NCBI GenBank assembly: GCA_019116945.1
Contig: DXAR01000160.1
Location: 1-59,337, forward strand
Source of the DNA: Candidatus Janibacter merdipullorum
Lineage (GTDB): Bacteria > Actinomycetota > Actinomycetes > Actinomycetales > Dermatophilaceae
DNA length: 59,337 nt
Reading direction: 5' to 3'
Below, piece after piece: positions 1 to 7,122 of this stretch. The notes under the pieces were generated by a model. The model searched no databases, was not told the DNA's origin, and saw only the letters and a program-made list of their open reading frames with translations. Within the stretch, counting starts at the first letter, position 1, and every line of letters starts with the position of its first letter. The position numbers were made by a program, and so were the translations under genes.

Positions 1-857
1 GCCTCACCGGCGAAGACCTGCTGGCCCATGAGCCCGTCGTCGCTGAGGTTGAAGGCGAACTTGAGCATGCGGATCGCGGTGGGCGACTTGGCCATGATCT
101 CGCGGGCCATCGTCAGCGCCTCGACCTCGAGCTCGGCGTGGTCGACGACCGCGTTGACCGCGCCCATCTCGTGCATCTCCTGGCCCGTGTAGGCGCGCCC
201 GAGGAAGAAGATCTCGCGAGCGCGCTTCTGCCCCACCATCTTCGCCAGGTAGGCGCTGCCGTACCCGCCGTCGAAGGAGCCGACGTCGGCGTCGGTCTGC
301 TTGAAGCGGGCGTGCTGGCTGGCGAGCGTCATGTCGCAGACGACGTGCAGGCTGTGGCCGCCGCCGGCCGCCCAGCCGCCCACGAGGGCGATGACGACCT
401 TGGGCATGGTGCGGATGAGGCGCTGGACCTCGAGGATGTGGAGGCGCCCCCCTTCGGCCTTGACGCGGCGCTCGTCGATGCCGGCGACGCTGTCGTCGCC
501 CGACGGGTCGGTCGCGTACTGGTACCCGGAGCGGCCGCGGATCCGCTGGTCGCCACCGGTGCAGAAGGCCCACCCCTCGGTCGTCGCGCTGCTGCCCTCG
601 CGCGGGGTCGGGCCATTGCCGGTGAGGAGGACGACGCCGACGTCGGGGGTGCGGCGGGCGTGGTCGAGGGTGCGGTGGAGCTCGTCGACGGTGTGCGGCC
701 GGAAGGCGTTGAGGACCTCCGGCCGGTCGAAGGCGATGCGCACGCAGCCGACGTCCTTGGCGCGGTGGTAGGTCAGGTCGGTGAGGTCCTCGAAGCCGGG
801 GACCACCTCCCAGGCCTGCGGGTCGAAGGTCTCGCTGACGTTGTCCAGTGCGCTCAC
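1..857 (-). CDS. menB: 1,4-dihydroxy-2-naphthoyl-CoA synthase MenB (3' end cut by window edge)
   Basis: MenB closes the second ring of the menaquinone head group, converting o-succinylbenzoyl-CoA to dihydroxynaphthoyl-CoA in the cytoplasm. The crotonase fold is clear: an early FDRPEVLNAFRPHTVDEL stretch, the substrate loop with CTGGDQRIRG, the oxyanion-hole region VGGWAAGGGHSLHVVCD, and the catalytic-side DVGSFDGGYGSAYLAKMVG. The last visible residues (MGQQVFAGEA) are near the usual C-terminus, so only a short tail is missing. The GTG start is chosen because a TAGGCT -10-like box lies 7 bases upstream and no Shine-Dalgarno is visible, as in a leaderless message. menC, menD, menF and menG are nearby. 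Confidence 0.95.
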   Translation of the reverse strand, partial: MSALDNVSETFDPQAWEVVPGFEDLTDLTYHRAKDVGCVRIAFDRPEVLNAFRPHTVDELHRTLDHARRTPDVGVVLLTGNGPTPREGSSATTEGWAFCTGGDQRIRGRSGYQYATDPSGDDSVAGIDERRVKAEGGRLHILEVQRLIRTMPKVVIALVGGWAAGGGHSLHVVCDMTLASQHARFKQTDADVGSFDGGYGSAYLAKMVGQKRAREIFFLGRAYTGQEMHEMGAVNAVVDHAELEVEALTMAREIMAKSPTAIRMLKFAFNLSDDGLMGQQVFAGE

Positions 858-864
858 GGAGGCG

Positions 865-870
865 AGCCTA
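865..870 (-). promoter_or_regulatory. -10 box for leaderless menB
   Basis: TAGGCT on the minus strand, 7 bases before the menB GTG. The spacing would place transcription initiation at or next to the start codon. No good -35 is visible. The same arrangement recurs at several other genes here. Confidence 0.4.
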
Positions 871-893
871 CTGACCGCCGGTTCCGGTACCGG

Positions 894-2303
894 TCACGCC
901 ACGAGGCTGACGAGCAGGACCATCGGGAGCGAGACGACGGCGCCGAGCGAGGTGGCCAGGGTGAGCGTCTTGAGCGCGCCCTTGGTCGACAGGCCGAGCA
1001 GCGACTTGAACATCCAGAAGAAGTTGCTGTTGACGTGCAGCGCGAACATCGCGCCCGAGGCGATCGCCAGGCCGACGACGACCGGATCGACGCCCGTCGA
1101 CGCGACGACCGGCGCGATGATCCCTGCGGCGGTGATGGCGCCGACCGAGACCGAGCCGATCGCGAAGTGGAGCAACGCGGCGATGAACCATGCGAGCAGC
1201 ACGGTGATGAGGACGGGCGCCCCGGCGTCGGCGGAGAAGAGCCCCTTGAGGATGTCCTCGAGGTCCGTCTCGGTGATCACGGCACCGAGCGAGCCACCGA
1301 TGCCGGTGATGAGCAGGATCTCGCCTGTCGTGCGGAAGCCCGAGGAGAGCGCGTGCTCGGTGCCTTCGCTGCCGAGGGCGCGTCGGCCGATGATGAAGGC
1401 GATGAGGAGCCCGATGAAGAGGGCGATGTTGGCGTCGCCGATGAAGGCGATGAGCGCGGTGCTGTTGCCGAAGAGGTCCATGAAGGCGCCGAAGGCGATG
1501 AGGACGAGCGGCACGAGGATCGGCGACAGGCGCAGCGCGAGCGGGAGGCGAAGGGCGGCCGCCGGCACGTCGTCAGGGTGCTCCTCGGCGGTGCCGGCGT
1601 CGTCCGTCCCGATGGCGCCACGCGCGAGGTAGGCCCCGTGCTCCGGGTTATCGGGGTGCTCCTCCTCGTCAGGGTCGATGTCCGTGGACTCGTTCCAGAA
1701 TCGGGTGCGCAGCAGCATGCGGAAGAGGAGCGTCGTCACCAGTGCGGTGGCCAGGCCGAGGGGGGCGCCGAAGACGAGGTATCGCCCGAGGGAGACGTCG
1801 AGCAGTCCGGCGATCGCCACCGCGGAGAGGCCGGGGACGACGAAGACGTAGCCGGCGAAGATGCCGATGCCGATGGCACCGGCGAGCCACGGGAGCCCGC
1901 GCTTGCGGTCGATGACCGGCGCCGCCTGGCGGGCCATCGGCGAGGCGAGGACGACCTGCACGTCGACGTAGATCGAGGGGAAGATCGTCGACAGCGCCGC
2001 CGCCATGGCGTAGGGCAGCTTGCCCCCGACGCGTCGGGCGATGATCTCCACGAGGGCCCGGAAGGTGCCGGTCGCCTGGAGCAGCGACCCGATGAGCACA
2101 CCGAAGCCGATGAGCAGACCGACCTCGGCCATGATGTCGCCGAAGCCGACGGTGATCGCCTCGACCGTCCCCTCCAGCCCCACCCCCGCGGACAGGCCGA
2201 GGAAGACCGAGGAGATGATGAGCGAGATCACCGGGTCGACCTTGAAGCGGATGATGAGCAGGATCGCGACGGCGATGGCGATGAGGGTGAGTGCGACGTC
2301 CAC
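894..2303 (-). CDS. GntP-family gluconate/organic acid permease
   Basis: A 469-residue membrane protein of the GntP family (gluconate:H+ symporters and relatives), likely importing a sugar acid or other hydroxy acid. It has about a dozen hydrophobic segments, starting with LTLIAIAVAILLIIRF, and family-typical features such as the GFGDIMAEVGLLIGFGVLIG segment, YVDVQVVLASPMA, and a late LHFAIGSVSVGAITAAGI helix. A charged cytoplasmic loop near residues 215-255 (DPDEEEHPDNPEHG) is longer than usual. The GTG start is chosen because the hydrophobic sequence begins a few residues later; the frame stays open upstream but codes for no transporter-like sequence. No sugar-acid kinase or regulator lies next to it, so the substrate is unknown. 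Confidence 0.85.
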   Translation of the reverse strand: MDVALTLIAIAVAILLIIRFKVDPVISLIISSVFLGLSAGVGLEGTVEAITVGFGDIMAEVGLLIGFGVLIGSLLQATGTFRALVEIIARRVGGKLPYAMAAALSTIFPSIYVDVQVVLASPMARQAAPVIDRKRGLPWLAGAIGIGIFAGYVFVVPGLSAVAIAGLLDVSLGRYLVFGAPLGLATALVTTLLFRMLLRTRFWNESTDIDPDEEEHPDNPEHGAYLARGAIGTDDAGTAEEHPDDVPAAALRLPLALRLSPILVPLVLIAFGAFMDLFGNSTALIAFIGDANIALFIGLLIAFIIGRRALGSEGTEHALSSGFRTTGEILLITGIGGSLGAVITETDLEDILKGLFSADAGAPVLITVLLAWFIAALLHFAIGSVSVGAITAAGIIAPVVASTGVDPVVVGLAIASGAMFALHVNSNFFWMFKSLLGLSTKGALKTLTLATSLGAVVSLPMVLLVSLVA

Positions 2304-2435
2304 GGGCCGACACCTTACGCGTGCGTGACCTGCACCACATCCAGGGCCCACGATGATCGACGGCGCGGCCAGCCCTCGGGGTGTCCCCACCACGGCCGGG
2401 CGGCGGACCCCATGGCCGGGCGGGGCGCTCGTCCC

Positions 2436-2441
2436 TAGCGT
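2436..2441 (+). promoter_or_regulatory. -10 box for leaderless membrane protein gene
   Basis: TAGCGT, seven bases before the ATG at 2449. This is the main reason for choosing that ATG. No clear -35. The rest of the 2304-2448 divergent region shows nothing else I recognise. Confidence 0.35.
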
Positions 2442-2448
2442 CGACATC

Positions 2449-3006
2449 ATGGACTTCAGGGGAATCATGTCGGTGGGTGCCGTGGGTGCGGAGCCGCAGG
2501 TCTGGGCGCGAAGGGCGAGCCTCGCCTGCCTCGTGTGCGTGCTGCCGTCGATCGTCTGGCGGCTCGCGATGATCGCCGGTGTCGACACGGGGTTCGCGGA
2601 GGCTGCGGAGTACCGGGCGAGCGGCGCGGCCGTCGCCTACGTCATCGGCCTGGACGTCGTGCAGCTCGCCGCGGCCACGCTCTGCCTCGGTCTGGCGAGG
2701 CCCTGGGGTGAGCGGCTGCCCGGGTGGTTGCCGGGGCTGGGAGGGCGACCGATCCACCGGCTCCTCCCCACGGCGGCGGGTGCCGTCGGAGCCGTCCTCG
2801 TCACCTTCTTCATCGTCACGCTCCTCATGGGCTTCGGCCCGACGTGGTTCGGAACGGCCGACGGATGGACCCCGGACGCCGCGATGAACGCGACCCAGCG
2901 CACCATCCTCTTCCTCGCCTACGCGCCCGTGCTGGCCTGGCCGGTCCTCCTCACCGTCGCGCTCGTCGGCTACTGGCGACGCCGGGCGCCGCGCACCGCG
3001 ACCTGA
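2449..3006 (+). CDS. hypothetical membrane protein
   Basis: An unrecognised protein of 185 residues. It has four hydrophobic helices: SLACLVCVLPSIVWRLAMIAG, AVAYVIGLDVVQLAAATLCL, a third around AVGAVLVTFFIVTLLMGF, and a last one around VLAWPVLLTVALVGYW, followed by a basic tail (RRRAPRT). The start at 2449 follows a TAGCGT box at leaderless spacing. An ATG at 2467 preceded by AGGGG is the alternative and would give 179 residues. It is divergent from the GntP-type permease and ends 69 bases before the Nramp-like gene. No function can be assigned; a small integral membrane protein is all the sequence supports. Confidence 0.7.
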   Translation: MDFRGIMSVGAVGAEPQVWARRASLACLVCVLPSIVWRLAMIAGVDTGFAEAAEYRASGAAVAYVIGLDVVQLAAATLCLGLARPWGERLPGWLPGLGGRPIHRLLPTAAGAVGAVLVTFFIVTLLMGFGPTWFGTADGWTPDAAMNATQRTILFLAYAPVLAWPVLLTVALVGYWRRRAPRTAT

Positions 3007-3075
3007 CGATCCGTCCTGCCGGGGCGGCCGGTCCTGTGTACCGTTCTATGGCCCCCCTCACACCCAGGAGCTCAC

Positions 3076-4332
3076 GTGACAGCGGTACCCGAGCAGGTCA
3101 GCGCCAAGCGCTACTCGATCATCGGACCAGGTCTCATCGTCGCTGCCACCGGCGTCGGCGCGATCGACCTCGTGGCCACGCTCATCGCCGGCAGCAAGTA
3201 CGAGTACGGCCTCATGTGGTGCGTCGTCGTCGGCTGCATCATGAAGATCGTCCTCGTCGAGGGAGCAGGCCGCTTCAGCCTCGCGAGCGGGCGGACGATC
3301 TTCGAGGGCTGGTCGAGCCTCGGGCGCTGGACGCACGTCTACTTCGTCCCGTACATCGTCATCTGGGGCTTCGTGTACGGTGCTGCCGCCATGGCCGGCA
3401 CCGGCTTGCCGCTGCACTCCCTCTTCCCCGTCCTCGGGGTGACGTGGTGGGGGATCCTCGCCGGGATCGTCGGCGCCTCCCTCGTGTGGTTCGGCAAGTA
3501 CGCGATCTTCGAGAAGGTGTGCGCCTTCTTCGTCGGGCTGATGTTCGTGACGATGTGCGGCGCCGCGATCATGACCGTGCCCAACCTCCTGGACATCCTC
3601 GGCGGGCTCAAGCCCTGGATCCCCGACGGCGGCCTCGTCAACGTCCTCGCCCTCGCCGGTGGGGTCGGCGGCACCATCACCCTCGCCGCCTACGGCTACT
3701 GGCTCCGGGAGAAGGGCTGGATCACGCCCACGCACATGCGTCTCATGCGGATCGACAACACGGTCGCCTACGTCGTCACCGGCATCTTCGTCACCGCGAC
3801 CCTCATCGTCGGCGCCGAGCTGCTCTACTCCGCGCAGATCGCCATCGAGGACGGGGACAAGGGCCTGCTCGACCTCTCCCACGTCCTGGCCGACCGCTAC
3901 GGCGAATGGGCCGGCAAGGTCTTCCTCATCGGCTTCTTCTCCGCCGCGATGTCCTCCCTCCTTGGCGTGTGGAACGGCGTCTCCCTGATGTTCGCCGACC
4001 TCGTCGGGCACCTGCGGGGGCTGGCGACCGACCACCCGGACCGCCACGGCGGTGGGACCTGGTACCGCGCCTACATCGTCTGGCTGACGATCCCGCCGAT
4101 GGCGATGATGTTCCTCGGCAAACCGATCTGGCTGATCCTCGCCTACGGCGTGCTCGGGGCACTCTTCATGCCCTTCCTCTCGCTCACCCTGCTGTGGCTG
4201 CTCAACACCGACCGGGTGCCCCGCGAGTGGCGCAACACCTGGTACACCAACCTGGCGCTCGTGCTGTGCACGGTGGCCTTCGCGGTCCTCGCGGCCAACG
4301 AGCTCTGGGGCGCGGTGAGCGGCGTCCTCTGA
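3076..4332 (+). CDS. Nramp-family transporter with non-canonical metal site
   Basis: A 418-residue polytopic membrane protein with the Nramp/SLC11 layout: a GPGLIVAATGVGAIDLVATL first helix followed by AGSKYEYGLMW, and a sixth-helix region VGGTITLAAYGYWLREKGW. Classical Nramp proteins bind Mn2+ or Fe2+ with DPGN in helix 1 and an Ala/Met pair (MPHN-type motif) in helix 6. Here helix 1 reads GAID at the aligned position and helix 6 has no Met-Pro-His-Asn. It therefore belongs to a divergent clade whose substrate cannot be read from sequence. The GTG start has an AGGAG five bases upstream. It appears to be a single-gene unit with a hairpin after it. Confidence 0.85.
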   Translation: MTAVPEQVSAKRYSIIGPGLIVAATGVGAIDLVATLIAGSKYEYGLMWCVVVGCIMKIVLVEGAGRFSLASGRTIFEGWSSLGRWTHVYFVPYIVIWGFVYGAAAMAGTGLPLHSLFPVLGVTWWGILAGIVGASLVWFGKYAIFEKVCAFFVGLMFVTMCGAAIMTVPNLLDILGGLKPWIPDGGLVNVLALAGGVGGTITLAAYGYWLREKGWITPTHMRLMRIDNTVAYVVTGIFVTATLIVGAELLYSAQIAIEDGDKGLLDLSHVLADRYGEWAGKVFLIGFFSAAMSSLLGVWNGVSLMFADLVGHLRGLATDHPDRHGGGTWYRAYIVWLTIPPMAMMFLGKPIWLILAYGVLGALFMPFLSLTLLWLLNTDRVPREWRNTWYTNLALVLCTVAFAVLAANELWGAVSGVL

Positions 4333-4375
4333 GCCATCCCCATCCACGGGTCGGGAGACCGCGTCCTCCACAGCC

Positions 4376-4398
4376 GGGCGAAGGGGGTCCCCCTCGCC
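4376..4398 (+). terminator. hairpin downstream of the Nramp-like gene
   Basis: GGCG and AGGG pair with CCCT and CGCC around a short loop, about 45 bases after the stop codon. GC-rich with no T run, as is common in actinobacteria. It contains the GCGAAGGGGG word that recurs in the window. Confidence 0.35.
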
Positions 4399-4465
4399 TC
4401 CCGCAGCCGGTGGGCTGGTGCCGTGGCCGGTCAGGAGGGCCGGCTCCCGACGAGAGGACGGACCG

Positions 4466-5326
4466 ATGGCCGAGCGGTGGTTGTACGGAGTGGACGGCGG
4501 ACTGCAGGGGTCGCTGCCGCCGTGGGAGACCGATCCGTGGACGGACGGGATCTCACCCCCGTCACGGGACCTCGGGACCCTGACCGAGATCGTCCTCATC
4601 GACGGCCAGGTCGTCGACTCGCGGCGCCGCCCGGTGTCGGGCAGCGGCTACGAGTGCGCCGCCCTCGAGCTGGAGTACTCGCACCCCCAGACGCAGCCGC
4701 GGGTGGAGCGGGTCATCGTGCGCGAGGACCCGAGCGAGGCGATGGTGCACTGGCTGCAGCGGGTCGTCGGGGGAGAGGGGCCGCTGGCCGCGTTGCACGA
4801 CGATCCCCTCCCGGCGAGCGAGCCCCTCGAGGTCGACCGCCTGCCGGCGAGTGCGCGCGACCTGGCCTGCACGCTCGACGAGCACCTCGAGCTCGTCGGG
4901 ACGCCCACGGCCGTCGGTGGGGAGCTGCTCACCGCCTACCGGAGACTGCTCGTGGAGGCGTCCCACGCCGGCATCCTCCACCTGTGGCGGGAGGTTGCAC
5001 CGGAGCGCATCACCGCGGCGATCATCCACTGCGTGGTCAAGGCCAATGCGCTCACCGGGTCCGGCGCTCCCTTCCGGGTCGGGGACTTCACCCGGGGCCT
5101 GGGCGTTCCCCACGTCCCGACCGCCCGCTCCAGCAGCCTCGCCCGGGCCGTCGGCGGCTCCCAGTGGCCGCACGGGCGCAGCCCGGTCCACGCCCCCGAC
5201 GTCTACGTCCTCGGGGACGCCGATCTCCTCGTGAGCCGCTTCCGCAACGAGCTGCTCACCTACCGTGACCTCGCCCTGGCGGCCGCGAAGGCGGCGGCCG
5301 AGTCCGCGGAGGAGGCCACGGGATAG
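4466..5326 (+). CDS. hypothetical protein
   Basis: A 286-residue soluble protein of unknown function starting MAERWLYGVDGGLQG. The ATG is chosen because GAGAGGA lies 8-9 bases upstream; the open frame extends 16 codons further but without a better signal. No signal peptide, membrane segment or known catalytic motif is visible. The first 85 residues look beta-rich and the middle (residues 130-190) amphipathic helical. A conserved-looking HLWREVAPERITAAIIHCVV segment precedes a Ser/Gly-rich loop, and the protein ends in an alanine/glutamate-rich helix. Ten bases separate it from the downstream VOC gene. Confidence 0.7.
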   Translation: MAERWLYGVDGGLQGSLPPWETDPWTDGISPPSRDLGTLTEIVLIDGQVVDSRRRPVSGSGYECAALELEYSHPQTQPRVERVIVREDPSEAMVHWLQRVVGGEGPLAALHDDPLPASEPLEVDRLPASARDLACTLDEHLELVGTPTAVGGELLTAYRRLLVEASHAGILHLWREVAPERITAAIIHCVVKANALTGSGAPFRVGDFTRGLGVPHVPTARSSSLARAVGGSQWPHGRSPVHAPDVYVLGDADLLVSRFRNELLTYRDLALAAAKAAAESAEEATG

Positions 5327-5329
5327 CGT
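5324..5329 (+). promoter_or_regulatory. -10 box for leaderless VOC protein gene
   Basis: TAGCGT placed six bases before the ATG at 5336, overlapping the stop codon of the preceding gene. Suggests a leaderless start inside the cluster. No strong -35. Confidence 0.3.
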
Positions 5330-5335
5330 CCTCGT

Positions 5336-5740
5336 ATGGCACTGCGCTGGTACGAGACCTCCGTCGACGCCCACGACATCGGGATGCTCGCGCGCTGGTG
5401 GGCGGACGTCCTCGGGTGGCGGGTCGAGTTCGAGGACGAGTACGAGGTCACCGTCGTCCCGCCGGAGGCCGATGGCGACCCCGTCGACGACCTCGGGACC
5501 TGGCAGGCACGGCGCACCGGCCTCATCTTCGCGTGGGTCCCCGAGGCGAAGACGACGAAGAACCGCCTCCACATCGACCTCGCCCCGCACATCAGCCAGG
5601 ACCGCGACGCCCAGATCGAGGAGCTGCTGGCCAAGGGCGCGACCCACGTCGACGTCGGTCAGGACAAGGACGTCACGTGGACCGTGCTCGCCGACCCGGA
5701 GGGCAACGAGTTCTGCGTGCTCTCCAGCCGCGACCGATGA
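5336..5740 (+). CDS. VOC superfamily (glyoxalase-like) protein
   Basis: A 134-residue protein with the two beta-alpha-beta-beta-beta units of vicinal-oxygen-chelate proteins: an N-terminal ETSVDAHDIGMLARWWADVLGWRVEFE unit and a C-terminal unit carrying KNRLHIDLAPH and the closing VLADPEGNEFCVLSS. The His in LHIDL and the Glu in PEGNEF sit where metal ligands usually lie, but the first-half metal residue is not obvious, so catalytic activity is uncertain. It overlaps menC by ATGA and is probably co-translated with it. A direct role in menaquinone synthesis is not indicated; many such proteins are small-molecule binding or resistance proteins. Confidence 0.8.
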   Translation: MALRWYETSVDAHDIGMLARWWADVLGWRVEFEDEYEVTVVPPEADGDPVDDLGTWQARRTGLIFAWVPEAKTTKNRLHIDLAPHISQDRDAQIEELLAKGATHVDVGQDKDVTWTVLADPEGNEFCVLSSRDR

Positions 5741-6723
5741 TCGAGCGCCCCTCGCTGGACGAGGTGCTCGACGGGCTGCGCGTCGTGCGGCTCCCGCTGC
5801 GGACCCGCTTCCGCGGGATCACCGAGCGGGAGATCGCCGTGGTCCGTGGCCCGCGGGGGTGGGGTGAGTTCGCGCCCTTCCTCGAGTACGGAGCGCAGGA
5901 GTCCGCCCGCTGGCTCGAGGCGACGATCGAGGCCGCCTGGGTCGGATGGCCGGAGCCGGTACGCACCACGGTGCCGGTCAACGCGACGGTCCCCGCCATC
6001 CCCTCCGACGACGTCGCCGCGGTCCTCGCCCGGTACGACGGGTGCACGACGGCCAAGGTCAAGGTCGCCGAGCCGGGACAGCGCGAGGCCGACGACATCG
6101 ACCGGGTCGCCGCGGCACGGGAGGCCATCGGGGAGCACGGCCGCATCCGCGTGGACGCCAACGGCGGCTGGTCGCTGACCCAGGCCCACGACATGCTGAC
6201 GCGCCTGGCCCCCTTCGGGCTGGAGTACGCCGAGCAGCCCTGCGCCGACGTGCGCGACCTCGCCCGCCTGCGGGTGGAACTCGCGCTGGGTGGTGTGGAC
6301 GTGCCCGTCGCGGCGGACGAGTCGATCCGCAAGGCCGAGGACCCGCTGGAGGTGGCCCGCCTGCGGGCCGCCGACGTCGTGGTCGTCAAGGTGGCCCCTC
6401 TCGGGGGCGTGGCCCGGGCCCTCGAGGTCGTCGCGGACTGCGGCCTGCCCGCCGTGGTCTCCTCGGCCATCGACTCCAGCATCGGCCTGCGAGCCGGGGT
6501 GGCGCTCGCGGCCGCCCTGCCCGAGCTCGAGCACGCCTGCGGCCTCGGCACCGGCGCGCTCCTCGGCGGCGACGTCACCGCCGACCCGCTGCTCCCCGCG
6601 GCCGGAGCCCTTCCCGTGCGCGAGGTCGAGGTCGACCCCGCACTCGTGGCGGAGCACGCGGCTCCGGACGCCCGCCTCGAGTGGTGGCGGGACCGGGTCA
6701 GCGCGGCCTTCGCGCATCTCTGA
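5737..6723 (+). CDS. menC: o-succinylbenzoate synthase MenC
   Basis: MenC dehydrates SHCHC to o-succinylbenzoate in menaquinone synthesis. This 328-residue enolase-superfamily protein shows the full active site: the KxK acid/base pair in TTAKVKVAEPG, three metal ligands in RVDANGGW, EYAEQPC and VAADES, and the second catalytic lysine in VVVKVAPLGG. The N-terminal capping region (RTRFRGITEREIAVVRGPRGWGEFAPF) is typical of the actinobacterial short MenC. The ATG overlaps the VOC gene's stop by four bases. A hairpin follows. Confidence 0.95.
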   Translation: MIERPSLDEVLDGLRVVRLPLRTRFRGITEREIAVVRGPRGWGEFAPFLEYGAQESARWLEATIEAAWVGWPEPVRTTVPVNATVPAIPSDDVAAVLARYDGCTTAKVKVAEPGQREADDIDRVAAAREAIGEHGRIRVDANGGWSLTQAHDMLTRLAPFGLEYAEQPCADVRDLARLRVELALGGVDVPVAADESIRKAEDPLEVARLRAADVVVVKVAPLGGVARALEVVADCGLPAVVSSAIDSSIGLRAGVALAAALPELEHACGLGTGALLGGDVTADPLLPAAGALPVREVEVDPALVAEHAAPDARLEWWRDRVSAAFAHL

Positions 6724-6745
6724 CCTCCCGGGAGTGCCCTCCACA

Positions 6746-6764
6746 GGCGCCGCCCGCCGGCGCC
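6746..6764 (+). terminator. hairpin after menC
   Basis: Perfect 7-bp inverted repeat GGCGCCG / CGGCGCC with a five-base loop, 23 bases past the menC stop. No T run follows. Confidence 0.4.
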
Positions 6765-6825
6765 GGCCGTCCACACCCCGGGCGCGGCCCGACACGTCCG
6801 CGCCCATCCTCGGTGGACTGACGCC

Positions 6826-7122
6826 ATGGACATGCCCACGCTCTCCGTCGACGGACTCGAGGCGATCGCCACCCGGCTGGATCGCTGCGCGGAGCACGTG
6901 GCGACGCAGGCGGACCGCACCCGCTCGGCGACGAGCGATCGGTGGCGGGGCCCTGCGGCCGAGCGGCACCAGGAGCTCGTCACCGGTCACGCCCGGGACC
7001 TCGACGAGCTGGCCCGGGCCCTGCGCGAGGCCGCCCGTCGCGTGTGCCACCTCGGCGCGACGGCACGGGCGCGGGTCACCGCCCTGGGCGAGGTCGACCT
7101 GACCGTCGGGATCCGGCGGTGA
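6826..7122 (+). CDS. small WXG-like helical protein
   Basis: A 98-residue protein predicted as two long amphipathic helices joined near residues 41-45 by a SDRWRGPAAERHQ turn, which resembles the WxG turn of ESX/WXG100-type proteins. It lacks a signal peptide and any membrane helix. The stop overlaps the GTG start of the downstream alpha/beta hydrolase (GTGA), so the two are translationally coupled. In actinobacteria such small helical proteins often precede large proteins carrying a toxin or enzymatic domain. No ESX secretion ATPase or other type VII component is visible in the window, so export is only a possibility. Confidence 0.6.
   Translation: MDMPTLSVDGLEAIATRLDRCAEHVATQADRTRSATSDRWRGPAAERHQELVTGHARDLDELARALREAARRVCHLGATARARVTALGEVDLTVGIRR

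Noticed and set aside
138-2438. A 766-codon open frame on the plus strand, very rich in Asp, Glu, Arg and Gly
   Set aside because: It is antisense to menB and the GntP-type permease, both with clear family motifs. Its composition is typical of a GC-rich shadow frame.
3007-3075. A metal-sensing riboswitch ahead of the Nramp-like gene
   Set aside because: The gap is 69 bases and shows no yybP-ykoY-type or other known aptamer core; only a normal Shine-Dalgarno is seen.
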